Below, piece by piece: positions 1-9,253 of a DNA stretch of 64,000 nucleotides. Source of the stretch: an uncultured Gemmatimonadota bacterium (GTDB taxonomy: Bacteria; Gemmatimonadota; Gemmatimonadetes; Gemmatimonadales; Gemmatimonadaceae). The notes under the pieces are model-generated. The model was not told the origin of the DNA. It ran no database searches and saw nothing but the letters and a program-made list of their open reading frames with translations. Each line of letters starts with the position of its first letter. Position 1 is the first letter of the stretch. Location: contig CAIRYG010000010.1 in NCBI GenBank assembly GCA_903882745.1, positions 372,001 to 436,000 on the forward strand, in the 5' to 3' direction. Position numbers and translations under genes: made by a program.

Positions 1-766
1 CGAGCGCCGTATCGGCAACGCGCTCGCTCAGAAACGAGACCACCACCACGTGTTCGATCGCGTCGATGCGCTCGACAATTTCACGCGCGCGCGCCATACA
101 GTCGATCGACTTGCCTGCATAGCGGTATCCGTCGGCCACCACCAGCACCCGCGGCGCGATCTGTCCGAATCGATCGAACACACCGCCAACGCCAAAATCA
201 GGGGAACAGCTCGACCAGACCGCGCCAATGGACGCGGCCGCGAGCATGGCAACCACCGCTTCGGGAATATTGGGCAGGAAGCCCGCCACGCGATCACCAG
301 AGACGACACCCATCGCGCGAAAGGCGGCGGCGACGCGCGCGACGTCGGCGCGCAGGGCATCGCGACTTATCTCACGCCGCACCCCACGTTCATCGCGTGC
401 GATGATTGCCGCTTCCGTCCCGCGACGCTGCAACATGTTCTCGGCAAAGTTCAGCTGCGCGCCAGCGAACCACACGGGGCCACGCGTCGCGTCTGGCGGC
501 GCCATCCGGTCGGCACCCTGCACGACCTGCGACCAGTGTGAGCCATTCGCCTGGCGCTCTGCCACCACACCACCGAACTGCCACATGGCCGCCCAGAACG
601 CACCGGGCGACGCGATGCTCCACGCGTGCCATTCGCGGTACGGCGCATCGGCCGCTGGGGCACCCGGGGTCGTGGCGGCCACCTGCGCAAAGAACCGCGC
701 CATGCGCGATTGCGCAGCGCGGGCCGCAGTGGGGGTCCAGAGTGGAGCGAGCGGTTGGTCGTTCAC
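1..766 (-). CDS. acetoacetate--CoA ligase, N-terminal part (runs off left edge)
   Basis: This reading frame gives an AMP-forming acyl-CoA synthetase of the acetoacetyl-CoA synthetase type, which activates acetoacetate in the cytoplasm. About 255 residues are in the window; the C-terminal adenylation core lies outside. The N-terminal section reads PLWTPTAARAAQSRMARFF, then WFAGAQLNFAENML, then the adenylate-binding region FLPNIPEAVVAMLAAASIGA and WSSCSPDFG, which is the order seen in this family. No ATG lies upstream in frame. GTG codons at 766, 772 and 793 are possible starts, and a TAG at 833-835 closes the frame. The 5' end faces the divergent polymerase gene, with almost no space between them. 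Family assignment is confident; the exact start is not. Confidence 0.85.
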   Translation of the reverse strand, partial: MNDQPLAPLWTPTAARAAQSRMARFFAQVAATTPGAPAADAPYREWHAWSIASPGAFWAAMWQFGGVVAERQANGSHWSQVVQGADRMAPPDATRGPVWFAGAQLNFAENMLQRRGTEAAIIARDERGVRREISRDALRADVARVAAAFRAMGVVSGDRVAGFLPNIPEAVVAMLAAASIGAVWSSCSPDFGVGGVFDRFGQIAPRVLVVADGYRYAGKSIDCMARAREIVERIDAIEHVVVVSFLSERVADTAL

Positions 767-844
767 GGGCACGGTGGCGTTCGGATGGCGCACAGGGGAC
801 GGGAGGAAGATGCCCGCTCGGCACGGGATGCGCTATCGTTCAAG

Positions 845-2101
845 GTGCCCCGAATCCTGCTCGCTGATGCCGACGCGTTCTTTGTCGCGGTCGCCCGAAA
901 GGTCGACCCCGAGGGGGCCGGGCGCGCGCCGCTCTTGATTGTGGGGGGACGTCCCGGGAGCCGTGGCGTGGTGTGCAGCGCATCGTACGAAACGCGCGCC
1001 TTCGGCGTCCGCTCGGCAATGCCGATCGCCCAAGCACTCCGACTCTGCCCCGACGCGATGTGCGTTCCCGTCCCGCGGAACGCCTGCTCCGACAACAGCC
1101 GCGCGATTCGGCGGGTTCTCGAGACCTTCACACCGGCGGTCGAGGGAGCGAGCATCGACGAATGGTATTTGGACCTCTCGGGCACCGAAGCGTTGTACCA
1201 CGGGGAGTCGCTGCGCGAGACGGCCCTTCGTATGCGCCAGGCGGTCATCGACCAGGTCGGCCTCTCGCTCTCGCTCGGTGGCGGGCCGTCCAAGCTCGTC
1301 GCAAAGCTCGCAGCGGAGCGGGCCAAACCCTCCAAACAGCCGGACGGCGGCGGGGTGTTTATCGTCCCCGACGACGGGGTGCTCGCGTTCATGCGCACGG
1401 TGGAGCTTGCCGACATCCCAGGCATCGGGCCCAAGCTCCAGGAAAAACTCGGCGCACTCGGCCTCCGCCACGCGTCCGACGTGCTCCCACACGATCGACT
1501 CACCCTCACCCGATGGGTCGGTCCGAAGACCGCCGACTGGCTCTATGACCGCGTGCGAGGGGTGAGCCATTCGTCCGTCGAACCGCGTACGCCCGCCAAG
1601 CAGATCAGCCGCGAAGAAACATTCCCGCGAGACATCTCGACCAACGCTGAGGTCGCGAGTGAACTTCGCATGCTCGCCGAGAAAGTCGGCAGCGACCTCC
1701 GCGGCGAAGGGCTTGGCGCGCGCACCATTACGGTAAAACTGCGCGACACGAGTTTCACCACGCGCACGGCGAGCCGAACGCTCGACCAACCCATTGAGAG
1801 CGATCGCGCATTGATCGACGTGGCGCAGGCACTGCTCACCAAGCTTCGCGGGGTGCGTCCCGCTCCGGCTCGGCTCGTGGGTGTGGCCGTGAGCAACTTC
1901 GGCTCGGCGCGGGACGCAGAGCAGTTGTCGATCTTCCAGACCACGCACGCCACACCTGAAGCGCCGGAGCGCGAGCGTGATCGTGATCTCTCGCGCGCCG
2001 TCGACCGCGTTCGCGAAAAGTTCGGCGACACCGCCATCCGTACGGGCGAAGCACGACGCGCTCCCCTCGGAGAGAAGGGAGCGCGCGCACCACGCACCTG
2101 A
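845..2101 (+). CDS. dinB: Y-family DNA polymerase (DinB/Pol IV type)
   Basis: Translesion DNA polymerase of about 418 residues. The first metal-binding site is seen as ADADAFF (Asp8, Asp10) and the second as SIDEWYLD (Asp105, Glu106), so all three catalytic carboxylates are present. Further motifs are YETRAFGVRSAMP, LGGGPSKLVAKLA and the helix-hairpin-helix ELADIPGIGPKLQEKLG, followed by the little-finger domain. The Glu usually found after FFasV is replaced (FFVAVAR). The chosen start is GTG at 845, next to the conserved beta strand. An in-frame ATG at 785 would add 20 residues and overlap the 5' end of the opposite gene. No clear Shine-Dalgarno decides between them. A stand-alone gene; damage-inducible control would be expected but no operator was recognised. 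Confidence 0.88.
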   Translation: MPRILLADADAFFVAVARKVDPEGAGRAPLLIVGGRPGSRGVVCSASYETRAFGVRSAMPIAQALRLCPDAMCVPVPRNACSDNSRAIRRVLETFTPAVEGASIDEWYLDLSGTEALYHGESLRETALRMRQAVIDQVGLSLSLGGGPSKLVAKLAAERAKPSKQPDGGGVFIVPDDGVLAFMRTVELADIPGIGPKLQEKLGALGLRHASDVLPHDRLTLTRWVGPKTADWLYDRVRGVSHSSVEPRTPAKQISREETFPRDISTNAEVASELRMLAEKVGSDLRGEGLGARTITVKLRDTSFTTRTASRTLDQPIESDRALIDVAQALLTKLRGVRPAPARLVGVAVSNFGSARDAEQLSIFQTTHATPEAPERERDRDLSRAVDRVREKFGDTAIRTGEARRAPLGEKGARAPRT

Positions 2102-2112
2102 ACGACGGTGGC

Positions 2113-4218
2113 TTACCGAATACGCACCAACTCGACCGGCGCACCGGCAATCGCCAGCTTGACCAACCGATGCGGTGCCGCCTTCTCCACGTACAGCGTG
2201 CTCGGCTGCTCGCCGCCGGCCATCTCGACCTTCCAGGTGGCGAACGTCCCCGCGGGGACCTTCACCTCTTCTTCGCCGATGACGCTGAGCGTCATGGTGA
2301 TGGTCGTGCCCTTCCCCGACTGGAACACCGTCACGGGGATCTTTGCGCCCGCCGAGAACTTCATGGCGGGCAGCAGGGTCGTGATCAGGTTATCGTCGAC
2401 CGCGCCCGCCGGCACTTCGGCGTCGATGATCGTGGACTTCACATCGCCCGCGGGGGGCTGCGGCGTGGCCGCAGTGCCCTTGGCTCGGCCGCCGGCGTAC
2501 ACCACGTCGATCTTCACATCCTTGCCCGCCTGCTTCCCGGTCTGCTTCGCGGAGAGCATCACGAAGTTCTCGGTGAAGCGGACTTCGGTGTGCTGCTGAA
2601 CGACCGTCGCAATCTGCGAATCCTCGGTCAGCAGCCAACCGACGTCGGCCTTCACGAGCGACGAGCGCTGGTACCCAAGGGCGTTGCCCTGGAACATGAC
2701 GGCGAAGCTGTCGGACGTTGCGACAATCTGATCGCGCGCGATGTCGAGCGATCCGCCCTTCACCACGAGATCTTCGGGCTTGAGCGCTGAGCCATCGGGA
2801 GCAACAATGCGAACTGTGGCAATCTTCTTGAGTCCCTCGTAGATCTTGGTACCGTCGCCCACCACGACAATCACGGCCTTGTCGGGATGAATGCCGGCCA
2901 CGGCCGCCGCCTGCGCCGTCGCCGACGTGACCGCAGCGATCCGCTGGCGGTACGTCTGCAGATACGCGGCCGGCAACTCGTACAACTTGACCGCGGCGAC
3001 CTGCGCTGCGACTTGCGCCGAGCTCTCGATCTTGAGCGGGAAGGCGCCGGCAATGGAATTCTTGGACGCGTCAATCTCGGCGTCCGGAATCGGTTCCACC
3101 GTGACGCGCTTGAGCTGCGCGAGCAACTCGACGAGCGCTGAGTCGGTGACCGCCGTCCGCACTTCGGTGTTGGCGACGAAATAGCCCAGTCCCTTGCGAC
3201 GCTCGAACGCGGAGTAGGCGCCGTAGGTCCAGCTCTTGGCCTCGCGCAGCGTCAAGAAGAGCCGTCCGCTGGCACCGTCACCCAGCACCTTGTTCATAAC
3301 CGTGCCCGCGAAGCTCCGCGGATTCGTTGGCGCCCAGGAGGTGTTGCCGACCAGAATATTCGACTGTACCGATCCCGCGCGATGCACGAGTACGATCTCG
3401 GTGGCCTTGCCCGTCGGCGGTTCCTTGATCGCGGCGGCGGCGGGTGCGGCTCCCGTCCACCCGGCGAACGCCGCGTTCGCGAGCAGCTTGACCTGCGCCA
3501 GTGTGATGTCGCCCGAGACCACCAGCAACGCACCATTGGGCCGCAGCCGCGCCTTGTGGAACTTCAACAGGTCGTCGCGGGTGATGGCCTTCACACTCGC
3601 CGGATCCGCCTTGCGGGCGTAGGGATGATCACCGTAGATCCCCTTCCGGAAGAACCGATCGGCGATCGCGCTGGGCTGCGACTGCTCCAGCTGCAAACCA
3701 GACAAACTCTGCGTTCGCAGCAGTTCGAGCTCTTTCTCGGGGAACGTTGGCCGAATCACCACATCCGCGAGGAGATCAAAGGCGAGCTTGGTGTCGTTCG
3801 TGAGCACCGCTGTGCGCACGGAGAGAAAATCGGCGTCGACACCGGCGCTGATCGAACCACCAACCCCTTCAATGGCATCCGAGATCTGGTCGGCGGTGCG
3901 CGTTCCGGCGCCCTTGGTCAGCATCCCCGCGACCATCTCGGCAGTGCCGGAACGTCCAGCAGGATCATAGAACGCCCCCGCCGGGAATGCCAGCGACACC
4001 GCAACCACCGGCTGCTTCTTACTCTGGACAACCACCACGCGGAGTCCATTCGCGAGGGTCGCTTCCTGGAACGGCGGGAACACCGCGGCCTTGATTGGCG
4101 TCGCCGCTGGCGGCGTGGTGGGATACTGCGCCCGCACACTCGCAAGCGGCAGCGCGACGAGCAGGACAAACGGCGCGAGTCCCAGTGCCCGCGCGCGCAT
4201 CGACGTTAGGGGATGCAT
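2113..4218 (-). CDS. secreted M16-family protein without the zinc motif, with extra C-terminal domain
   Basis: About 701 residues with a signal peptide (hydrophobic core then ASVRAQ). Residues about 40-470 have the M16 (insulinase) fold: ATLANGLRVVVVQSKKQPVV, then the LTLREAKSWTYGAYS region typical of the second half. The HxxEH zinc motif is replaced by TAEMVAG, so it should be catalytically silent. Residues about 500-701 form an additional beta-rich domain ending in VPAGTFATWKVE, resembling the DUF3108 type. It lies directly downstream of the catalytically competent M16 gene: the upstream TGA overlaps the ATG here (TGATG at 4220-4216), and a GTG at 4221 is an alternative start. Active/inactive M16 pairs generally form one heterodimeric periplasmic protease, and the coupling supports that here. 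Confidence 0.88.
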   Translation of the reverse strand: MHPLTSMRARALGLAPFVLLVALPLASVRAQYPTTPPAATPIKAAVFPPFQEATLANGLRVVVVQSKKQPVVAVSLAFPAGAFYDPAGRSGTAEMVAGMLTKGAGTRTADQISDAIEGVGGSISAGVDADFLSVRTAVLTNDTKLAFDLLADVVIRPTFPEKELELLRTQSLSGLQLEQSQPSAIADRFFRKGIYGDHPYARKADPASVKAITRDDLLKFHKARLRPNGALLVVSGDITLAQVKLLANAAFAGWTGAAPAAAAIKEPPTGKATEIVLVHRAGSVQSNILVGNTSWAPTNPRSFAGTVMNKVLGDGASGRLFLTLREAKSWTYGAYSAFERRKGLGYFVANTEVRTAVTDSALVELLAQLKRVTVEPIPDAEIDASKNSIAGAFPLKIESSAQVAAQVAAVKLYELPAAYLQTYRQRIAAVTSATAQAAAVAGIHPDKAVIVVVGDGTKIYEGLKKIATVRIVAPDGSALKPEDLVVKGGSLDIARDQIVATSDSFAVMFQGNALGYQRSSLVKADVGWLLTEDSQIATVVQQHTEVRFTENFVMLSAKQTGKQAGKDVKIDVVYAGGRAKGTAATPQPPAGDVKSTIIDAEVPAGAVDDNLITTLLPAMKFSAGAKIPVTVFQSGKGTTITMTLSVIGEEEVKVPAGTFATWKVEMAGGEQPSTLYVEKAAPHRLVKLAIAGAPVELVRIR

Positions 4219-5555
4219 CACTTGGCCTCCGGCGGAACGATCATCAGCACGAGGGAGTTGGCAGTCTGCAGATACTTCGCGGCCACACGTTTGATGTCGG
4301 CAACGGTCACCGCACCGTAGCGCGCGAGATCGGTGTTTACCTTGAGCGGATCACCAAGGAACGTTTCGGCGTAATGCACCGACTCCGCGACATTGAGCGC
4401 AGACTCGCGCTCCATAATCTTGCTGGACCGGAAGGAGTTCTTGGCCTTGGACAGCTCCGCCTCGGTGACCCCCTCGGCGGCAATGCGCTGAATCTGCGCC
4501 GCCACGAGCTTCTCGACCGAGTCCACCGCCACACCCTGGTTTGCGATCGCGAGCACCGCGAGCGCGTTCGGGCCGCGCGTCGGACCATACAGCCCGAGTG
4601 TTTGTGCCGCAGCCGCCGCCTTTGCTTCACGCACCACAGCGCGATTCAGCCGCGAACTCTCCCCCTGCCCGAGAATGTTCGAAAGGAGTTCGACCGCCGG
4701 ATGATCTTCGTGCGCTTCTTCGGGGACGCGGAAGAAGGCGACGGACGCGGCGAGTGTCGCGTTCTTGTCGGTGACCGTGCGACGAAGCGCGCCGGTGTTG
4801 AATGCCTGCTCGCAGTTCACCTTCGGCGGCGCCGGTACGCGCGGCACGTCGGCAAAGTATTGCTCAATCAACTTCTTGGCTTCTGCTGGCTCGAAGTCGC
4901 CTGCGACCACGAGCGAGGCGTTGTTCGGCGCATAGTACAACTTGAAGAACGCGGCCACATCCTCGACCTTCGCGGCATTCAGGTCGTTCATCGATCCGAT
5001 GACGGAATGCGCGTAGGCAAAGCATTTATCGCGATCGTAGAGGGACGCAATCGAATCGATGACCACGCCGATGTACGGCTGGTTGTCCATGCGCATGCGA
5101 CGTTCTTCCTTCACCGCTTCGCGCTGGTTGTCGAGATTCGGCTGCGTAATGGCGAGCGACCGCATCCGATCCGATTCGAGCCAGAGGCCAAGGTTCAGTC
5201 GGTTCGACGGAAGGACCTCAAAATAATTCGTCCGGTCGATGGTCGTGGATCCATTGAGGAACCCGCCCGCCTTTTCGACGAACTGAAAGTGTTCGGCCTT
5301 CTTCACGTTGGCCGACCCTTGGAACATCATGTGTTCAAAGAGATGGGCGAATCCGGTGCGCCCTGCGCGCTCATTTCGCGCTCCAACGTCGTACCAGACG
5401 TCGACCGCCACGACCTGCGAGGAGTGATCCTCGACCAAATGGACTTTGAGTCCGTTGGCGAGCGTGTAGCTCTCCACGGCGACTTTTCCGGGCTCCTGTG
5501 CGAGAGCGCTGGCGGAGATGACAGCCAGCGCCAGTAGCGCCTGTGCGACACGCAT
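4218..5555 (-). CDS. secreted M16-family zinc peptidase
   Basis: Periplasmic M16 (pitrilysin/insulinase) metallopeptidase of 445 residues. A signal peptide occupies residues 1-20, ending SASALAQ. The inverted zinc motif HLFEH is at residues 71-75 (His71, Glu74, His75), preceded by GRTGFA and followed by MMFQG, as in the family. The downstream acidic stretch EERRMRMDNQPY fits the region carrying the third zinc ligand. The ATG at 5555 is chosen because it starts the signal peptide; the frame is open further upstream, but that part is arginine-rich and overlaps dUTPase. It is translationally coupled to the inactive M16 partner downstream and is probably cotranscribed with dUTPase upstream, with a gap of 44 bp. 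Confidence 0.92.
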   Translation of the reverse strand: MRVAQALLALAVISASALAQEPGKVAVESYTLANGLKVHLVEDHSSQVVAVDVWYDVGARNERAGRTGFAHLFEHMMFQGSANVKKAEHFQFVEKAGGFLNGSTTIDRTNYFEVLPSNRLNLGLWLESDRMRSLAITQPNLDNQREAVKEERRMRMDNQPYIGVVIDSIASLYDRDKCFAYAHSVIGSMNDLNAAKVEDVAAFFKLYYAPNNASLVVAGDFEPAEAKKLIEQYFADVPRVPAPPKVNCEQAFNTGALRRTVTDKNATLAASVAFFRVPEEAHEDHPAVELLSNILGQGESSRLNRAVVREAKAAAAAQTLGLYGPTRGPNALAVLAIANQGVAVDSVEKLVAAQIQRIAAEGVTEAELSKAKNSFRSSKIMERESALNVAESVHYAETFLGDPLKVNTDLARYGAVTVADIKRVAAKYLQTANSLVLMIVPPEAK

Positions 5556-5599
5556 AATCCAATGCCTCGAACGTTTGGGGGGACTCTTAAAAAATAACG

Positions 5600-6112
5600 C
5601 TATTGCCCCGTCGACCCGAATCCCCCGGCACGTTCCGTGGTTTGCGCGACCGTGCCTGCCGTGAAGTCGAGTACCTCGAAGCGGGCGAGCACCATTTGGG
5701 CGATCCGTTCCCCGTGGGTGATCCGGAGCGGGGCGGGTCCGCCGTTCTTCACGGGAACGCACCATTCGTCGGGGTAATCGGCGTCGACGGTTCCTGGGGC
5801 GTTGGCGATCACCAGGTCGGTTTTGACGCTCGTTCCTGAGCGGGGGCGGATCTGCGCCTCGTAGCCCACCGGGAGCCGCGCTTTGAAGCCAAGCGGCACG
5901 AGGGCTTTCTCGCCGGGGGCGATGGTGAGGGTGGCCGCCGCGCCAACGCCTTCGGCCGCCACTTCGCGCATGACGCCGGCGTTGAAGACCCGCGCGGAAC
6001 GCCCGTCGAGGCAGGCGGCGAGGTCGTAGCCGGCACTCCCGGCGGTCCCGCGGCGCGGAGGGGCGACGTCGGGGTGCAATGATTCGAAGACGATGGATTC
6101 CACGATAGGCAA
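5600..6112 (-). CDS. dut: dUTP diphosphatase
   Basis: Trimeric dUTPase of 170 residues that hydrolyses dUTP to dUMP and pyrophosphate, limiting uracil in DNA. All five motifs are visible: AGYDLAA, RPRSGTS, the uracil-binding hairpin APGTVDADYPDEW, GERIAQMVLARFE and the C-terminal GGFGSTG loop. The protein is longer than typical bacterial enzymes because of an insertion of about 15-20 residues after motif 1 (around SARVFNAGVMREVAAEG). The ATG at 6112 starts close to the conserved region. It is followed after 44 bp by the M16 protease pair on the same strand. Confidence 0.95.
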   Translation of the reverse strand: MPIVESIVFESLHPDVAPPRRGTAGSAGYDLAACLDGRSARVFNAGVMREVAAEGVGAAATLTIAPGEKALVPLGFKARLPVGYEAQIRPRSGTSVKTDLVIANAPGTVDADYPDEWCVPVKNGGPAPLRITHGERIAQMVLARFEVLDFTAGTVAQTTERAGGFGSTGQ

Positions 6113-6167
6113 GCTATTGGGGGCCTACGCCGCGGGGTAGGCGCCGTTATCGTTGTGTGGGGTATAT

Positions 6168-7922
6168 ATGACCATGCACCGTAGAATCCTTTTCCTCGTG
6201 CTCTCGCTGATCGGCGTCGCGCCGGTGGTCCGGGCACAGATCGTCCGAGGCGGTTCGACCGTCTCGGCCACAGCAGCCGACACCCTGTCGCCCTTCGACC
6301 TGGGGCGCCGCGCGCAGCGCGACTTTGAGCTGTTTCGGCGCCTGCATCTCCCATACCAGGCGACCGGGCGCTCGCCGAGTCAGTGTGATGAGCGGGTGGG
6401 GCGATTCTGTTATTGGTATGACGAACGGTCGCCCGCCGCCCCGCCGGAGCCTGGAGAGATTAGCGCCAAGCGAAATGTGCTGATTGCGCTGCTCGACTCG
6501 CTTGGGCACGTGGCGCCAGACGAACGGTGGATCGTGGCGCAGCGGGTGCGGTACTTGGTCGAAGCCGGTCGCGGCCGCGACGCGCTGACCGCGGCCCGTG
6601 AGTGCAAGGTCGGCGGCTGGTACTGCGAGATCATGATCGGCTTTTCGCATCACATGTTGGGTGAGTACAAGGCCGCTGACAGTGTGTACGAGGGGGCGAT
6701 TGCGAAGATGCTCGAACGCGATCGGTGCGTGTGGCGCGACCTCGGCAACTTGATTGACGATGATACGCGGCAGAGCTATCGCCGGCTCCCGTGCGGCAGC
6801 AAGGAGCGGATTGCATACGAGAACCGCGTCTGGTTTTTGGCGAAAGTGTTGTATTCCACTGAGGGGAACGATTCGCGTACCGAGTGGTACGCGCGCATGA
6901 CGTACGTCGAGATGATGCGCGATGCGGCGGGCGTGTACCAGTTTGGTTTTGACGACGACGAGCGCGAACTCTTGCTGCGCTTTGGCTGGCCACGCGCGTG
7001 GGCGAGGGGGCGAGGGGACCCACGGACCGGCGAGATTAACACCGTCGGCCATGAGCCCACACCGGCGTATCGGTTTATTCCGCCTGGCTACGTGCTCAAC
7101 AATCCGACTATTTCTGATTCCACCGATTGGGCCGTACAACTGCCCCCCGTGGTCGGTCGCTATGCCCCGCCCTACGCCAAGACGCTCAAGCCGCTGGTGC
7201 ATCAGAAGGCCATGTTCCGGCGCGGCGACAGCGCGCTAGTGGTGATGGCCTACGACGCGCGCAACATGCCGGAGCTCGACAGCACCGGAATCACGGCCGC
7301 CCTCGTGGTCGCGCCCGTCACGGGGACGCAGGCGTTTCGTACGATTCATAAGCAGGCGCCGCGCAAGGATGTGATAACGGCCAAGGCGCCCTGGGCGCCG
7401 CTGATTATGAGCGCCGAAGTCTGGTCGCCGGATCGGTCCGCAGTCCGGCGGGCGCGGTACGGAATGGCGCCGCCGTTCGCCGTCGGGACGCGCGTGACGC
7501 TGTCGGATCTGCTGTTCTACGAGCCATACGGTGACTTCCCGACGACCGTCGAAGAGGTCGCGCCGCACGCGTTGACCACCGAGAAAGTGCATGCGGGGGA
7601 AAAACTTGGCGTGTATTGGGAAGCGTACGGCACCGAGCTGGCGGGCGAGCCGATGAAAGTGTCGCTGACCGTTGTGCGCGAAGTCGAGGAGAGCGGGTTC
7701 CTGCGTCGGCAAGCCAAGACGTTGCGCGTGGTCACCGAGGCGACGCCGGTGAGCATCACCGTGCAGGATATGTCGGCGCGGGGCTCGTCGACATCGCCGC
7801 GCGCGCTTCAGCTCGACATCTCGACGTTGTCCAAGGGTGCCTACGTGGTGCAGTTGGAGATTGAGGTGGCAGGACAGTACATCGTCCGCGCCGACCATCG
7901 CATTGAGATCACCGGCCGCTAA
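6168..7922 (+). CDS. secreted protein of unknown function with TPR-like N-terminal half
   Basis: About 584 residues with a signal peptide ending GVAPVVRAQ. The N-terminal half is helical and Arg/Glu-rich with repeat-like helices (for example RYLVEAGRGRDALTAARE), suggesting tetratricopeptide-type repeats. Around residue 270 the string LLLRFGWPRAW recalls the GWxTD-domain proteins common in Gemmatimonadota and Acidobacteria. The C-terminal half (LSDLLFYEPYG, GEKLGVYWEAYG) looks like a beta-rich domain also found with GWxTD proteins. No catalytic motif is evident. ATGs at 6153, 6168 and 6174 are possible starts; 6168 leaves a normal signal peptide. The assignment to GWxTD relatives is an inference from short strings. 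Confidence 0.6.
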   Translation: MTMHRRILFLVLSLIGVAPVVRAQIVRGGSTVSATAADTLSPFDLGRRAQRDFELFRRLHLPYQATGRSPSQCDERVGRFCYWYDERSPAAPPEPGEISAKRNVLIALLDSLGHVAPDERWIVAQRVRYLVEAGRGRDALTAARECKVGGWYCEIMIGFSHHMLGEYKAADSVYEGAIAKMLERDRCVWRDLGNLIDDDTRQSYRRLPCGSKERIAYENRVWFLAKVLYSTEGNDSRTEWYARMTYVEMMRDAAGVYQFGFDDDERELLLRFGWPRAWARGRGDPRTGEINTVGHEPTPAYRFIPPGYVLNNPTISDSTDWAVQLPPVVGRYAPPYAKTLKPLVHQKAMFRRGDSALVVMAYDARNMPELDSTGITAALVVAPVTGTQAFRTIHKQAPRKDVITAKAPWAPLIMSAEVWSPDRSAVRRARYGMAPPFAVGTRVTLSDLLFYEPYGDFPTTVEEVAPHALTTEKVHAGEKLGVYWEAYGTELAGEPMKVSLTVVREVEESGFLRRQAKTLRVVTEATPVSITVQDMSARGSSTSPRALQLDISTLSKGAYVVQLEIEVAGQYIVRADHRIEITGR

Positions 7923-8021
7923 ATCACCGAGCGGTCGGCATGGGAAGCCCTGAGTGACTTCACGGAGGGGCTGATGGTCTACAGAGGGTAGCGTTCCCCC
8001 CTCTCAACCCGTCACGACGCC

Positions 8022-9113
8022 GTGCCCTCTTTTGTGATCTCGCGTGCGCTCCAGCGCGCGCTCTTTGTATTGACCGTGGCCGCCCTCCCCGCCGCCGCCC
8101 AGCAAGATTCGTCGGCAAAACCCGCCAAGCCGACGCCAGCGCGCGACAGCACCGCCTCGCCCTCAAAAAAGGGGGCAAAGAAACAGGGAACGAGCAAGAA
8201 AAGCGCGAAACCCGGCAAGGGAAAGAAGTCCGTGGGTTCGCTCAAGCCGCCCGCGGATGCCGATTCGATTGCGCAGGCGCGCCAGGACTCGATCCTCGAC
8301 GCGAAATGGCCGGTCAAGGGCCCTGAGCCGCTCCCAGGCTCCATCCTCCCCGCCAAGCGCATCATCGCCTACTACGGCAATCCCCTCTCCAAGCGGATGG
8401 GGGTACTCGGCGAGTACGAGCCGACCGAGATGCTCAAGATGTTGGACGCTGAAGTCGCCGCCTGGACGAAGGCGGATCCGACGACCCCCGTGCAACCCGC
8501 CCTCCACCTGATTGCCGTGGTCGCGCAGGGCGCACCGGGCAAGGATGGCAAGTACCGGCTGCGCATGGATTCGTCGCTGATTGAGAAGGTTGCTGGATGG
8601 GCCGCCAAGCGGAACGCGTTGGTGTTTCTCGACGTGCAGGTGGGGCACGCGACGCTCCAGGAAGAACTCCCGCGGCTCGTCCGATTCTTGCAACGTCCGA
8701 ACTTCCACCTCGGCATTGACCCGGAATTTTCACTCAAGGACGGGACCGTTCCGGGCAAGAAGATCGGAAGCTTCGATGCGTCGGATGTGAACTATGCGGC
8801 GACGATGTTGGCGGAGGTGGTGACGCAGTACAAGCTCCCGCCGAAAGTGCTGATTGTGCATCGCTTCACACAGCGCGGCGTGACGAACGCGCATGCGATC
8901 AAGCTCGACCCGCGCGTGCAGATCGTGATGGACATGGACGGCTTCGGGCCGCCGTGGCTCAAGCGGAACACCTTCCGGAAGTGGATCAAGGCGGAGCCGG
9001 TGCAGTTCGTGGGCTGGAAGCAGTTCTACAAGGCGCGCAACGACAACCCGCGCACAACGATCACCGAGATCCTCAAGCTGCGTCCTCGGCCGCTCTACAT
9101 TCAGTACCAGTAG
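8022..9113 (+). CDS. secreted protein of unknown function, Lys/Ser-rich linker plus probable TIM-barrel-like domain
   Basis: 363 residues from a GTG start. A signal peptide ends near LPAAAQQ. Residues about 25-75 are a low-complexity lysine, serine and proline linker. The remaining 260 residues alternate beta strands and helices: RIIAYYGNPLSKRMG, ALHLIAVVAQG, NALVFLDVQVG, HLGIDPEF, VLIVHRF, VQIVMDMDGFG, VQFVGWKQFYKA. This is the pattern of a (beta/alpha)8 barrel, as in glycoside-hydrolase-like proteins, but I cannot name a family. The first structured 3' element begins about 70 bp after its stop codon. Confidence 0.6.
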   Translation: MPSFVISRALQRALFVLTVAALPAAAQQDSSAKPAKPTPARDSTASPSKKGAKKQGTSKKSAKPGKGKKSVGSLKPPADADSIAQARQDSILDAKWPVKGPEPLPGSILPAKRIIAYYGNPLSKRMGVLGEYEPTEMLKMLDAEVAAWTKADPTTPVQPALHLIAVVAQGAPGKDGKYRLRMDSSLIEKVAGWAAKRNALVFLDVQVGHATLQEELPRLVRFLQRPNFHLGIDPEFSLKDGTVPGKKIGSFDASDVNYAATMLAEVVTQYKLPPKVLIVHRFTQRGVTNAHAIKLDPRVQIVMDMDGFGPPWLKRNTFRKWIKAEPVQFVGWKQFYKARNDNPRTTITEILKLRPRPLYIQYQ

Positions 9114-9120
9114 GCTCGGC

Positions 9121-9186
9121 CGCGATGCTCGCTTCGGGCGGGTCGCGATGCTCGCTTCGGGCGGGGCGCGATTCTGCTTCGGGCGG
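9121..9186. repeat. 23-bp direct repeat, three copies
   Basis: Two consecutive nearly identical 23-bp units, 9121-9143 and 9144-9166, begin CGCGATGCTCGCTTCGGGCG. They are followed by a degenerate third copy from 9167 (CGCGATTCTGCTTCGGGCGG). The array sits between the stop of the upstream gene and the first structured element, in non-coding sequence. Confidence 0.85.
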
Positions 9187-9253
9187 TCGAGGCGAGGCGT
9201 CCCCGGCGCGAGCTATACTGAAACGACCGCGCTCGCTGTGGGGACGCCTCGCC
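9183..9253 (+). other. structured 3'-end element, copy 1 (conserved core inside a perfect 14-bp stem)
   Basis: A perfect 14-bp inverted repeat (9191-9204 with 9240-9253) encloses a 30-nt core at 9208-9237. The core can itself close with GCGAGC/GCTCGC. The same core, one base different, occurs in copy 2 in the opposite orientation. The heptamer GCGGTCG at 9183-9189, just before the stem, is complementary to CGACCGC at 9224-9230 inside the core, so a pseudoknot is possible. It lies downstream of the + strand gene ending at 9113. It could be a transcript-end structure, or a REP/MITE-like repeat. Confidence 0.7.

Noticed and set aside
28..360. 110-codon minus-strand frame and several + strand frames at the left edge
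   Set aside because: The neighbouring frame gives a clear acetoacetyl-CoA synthetase sequence; the others are shadows.
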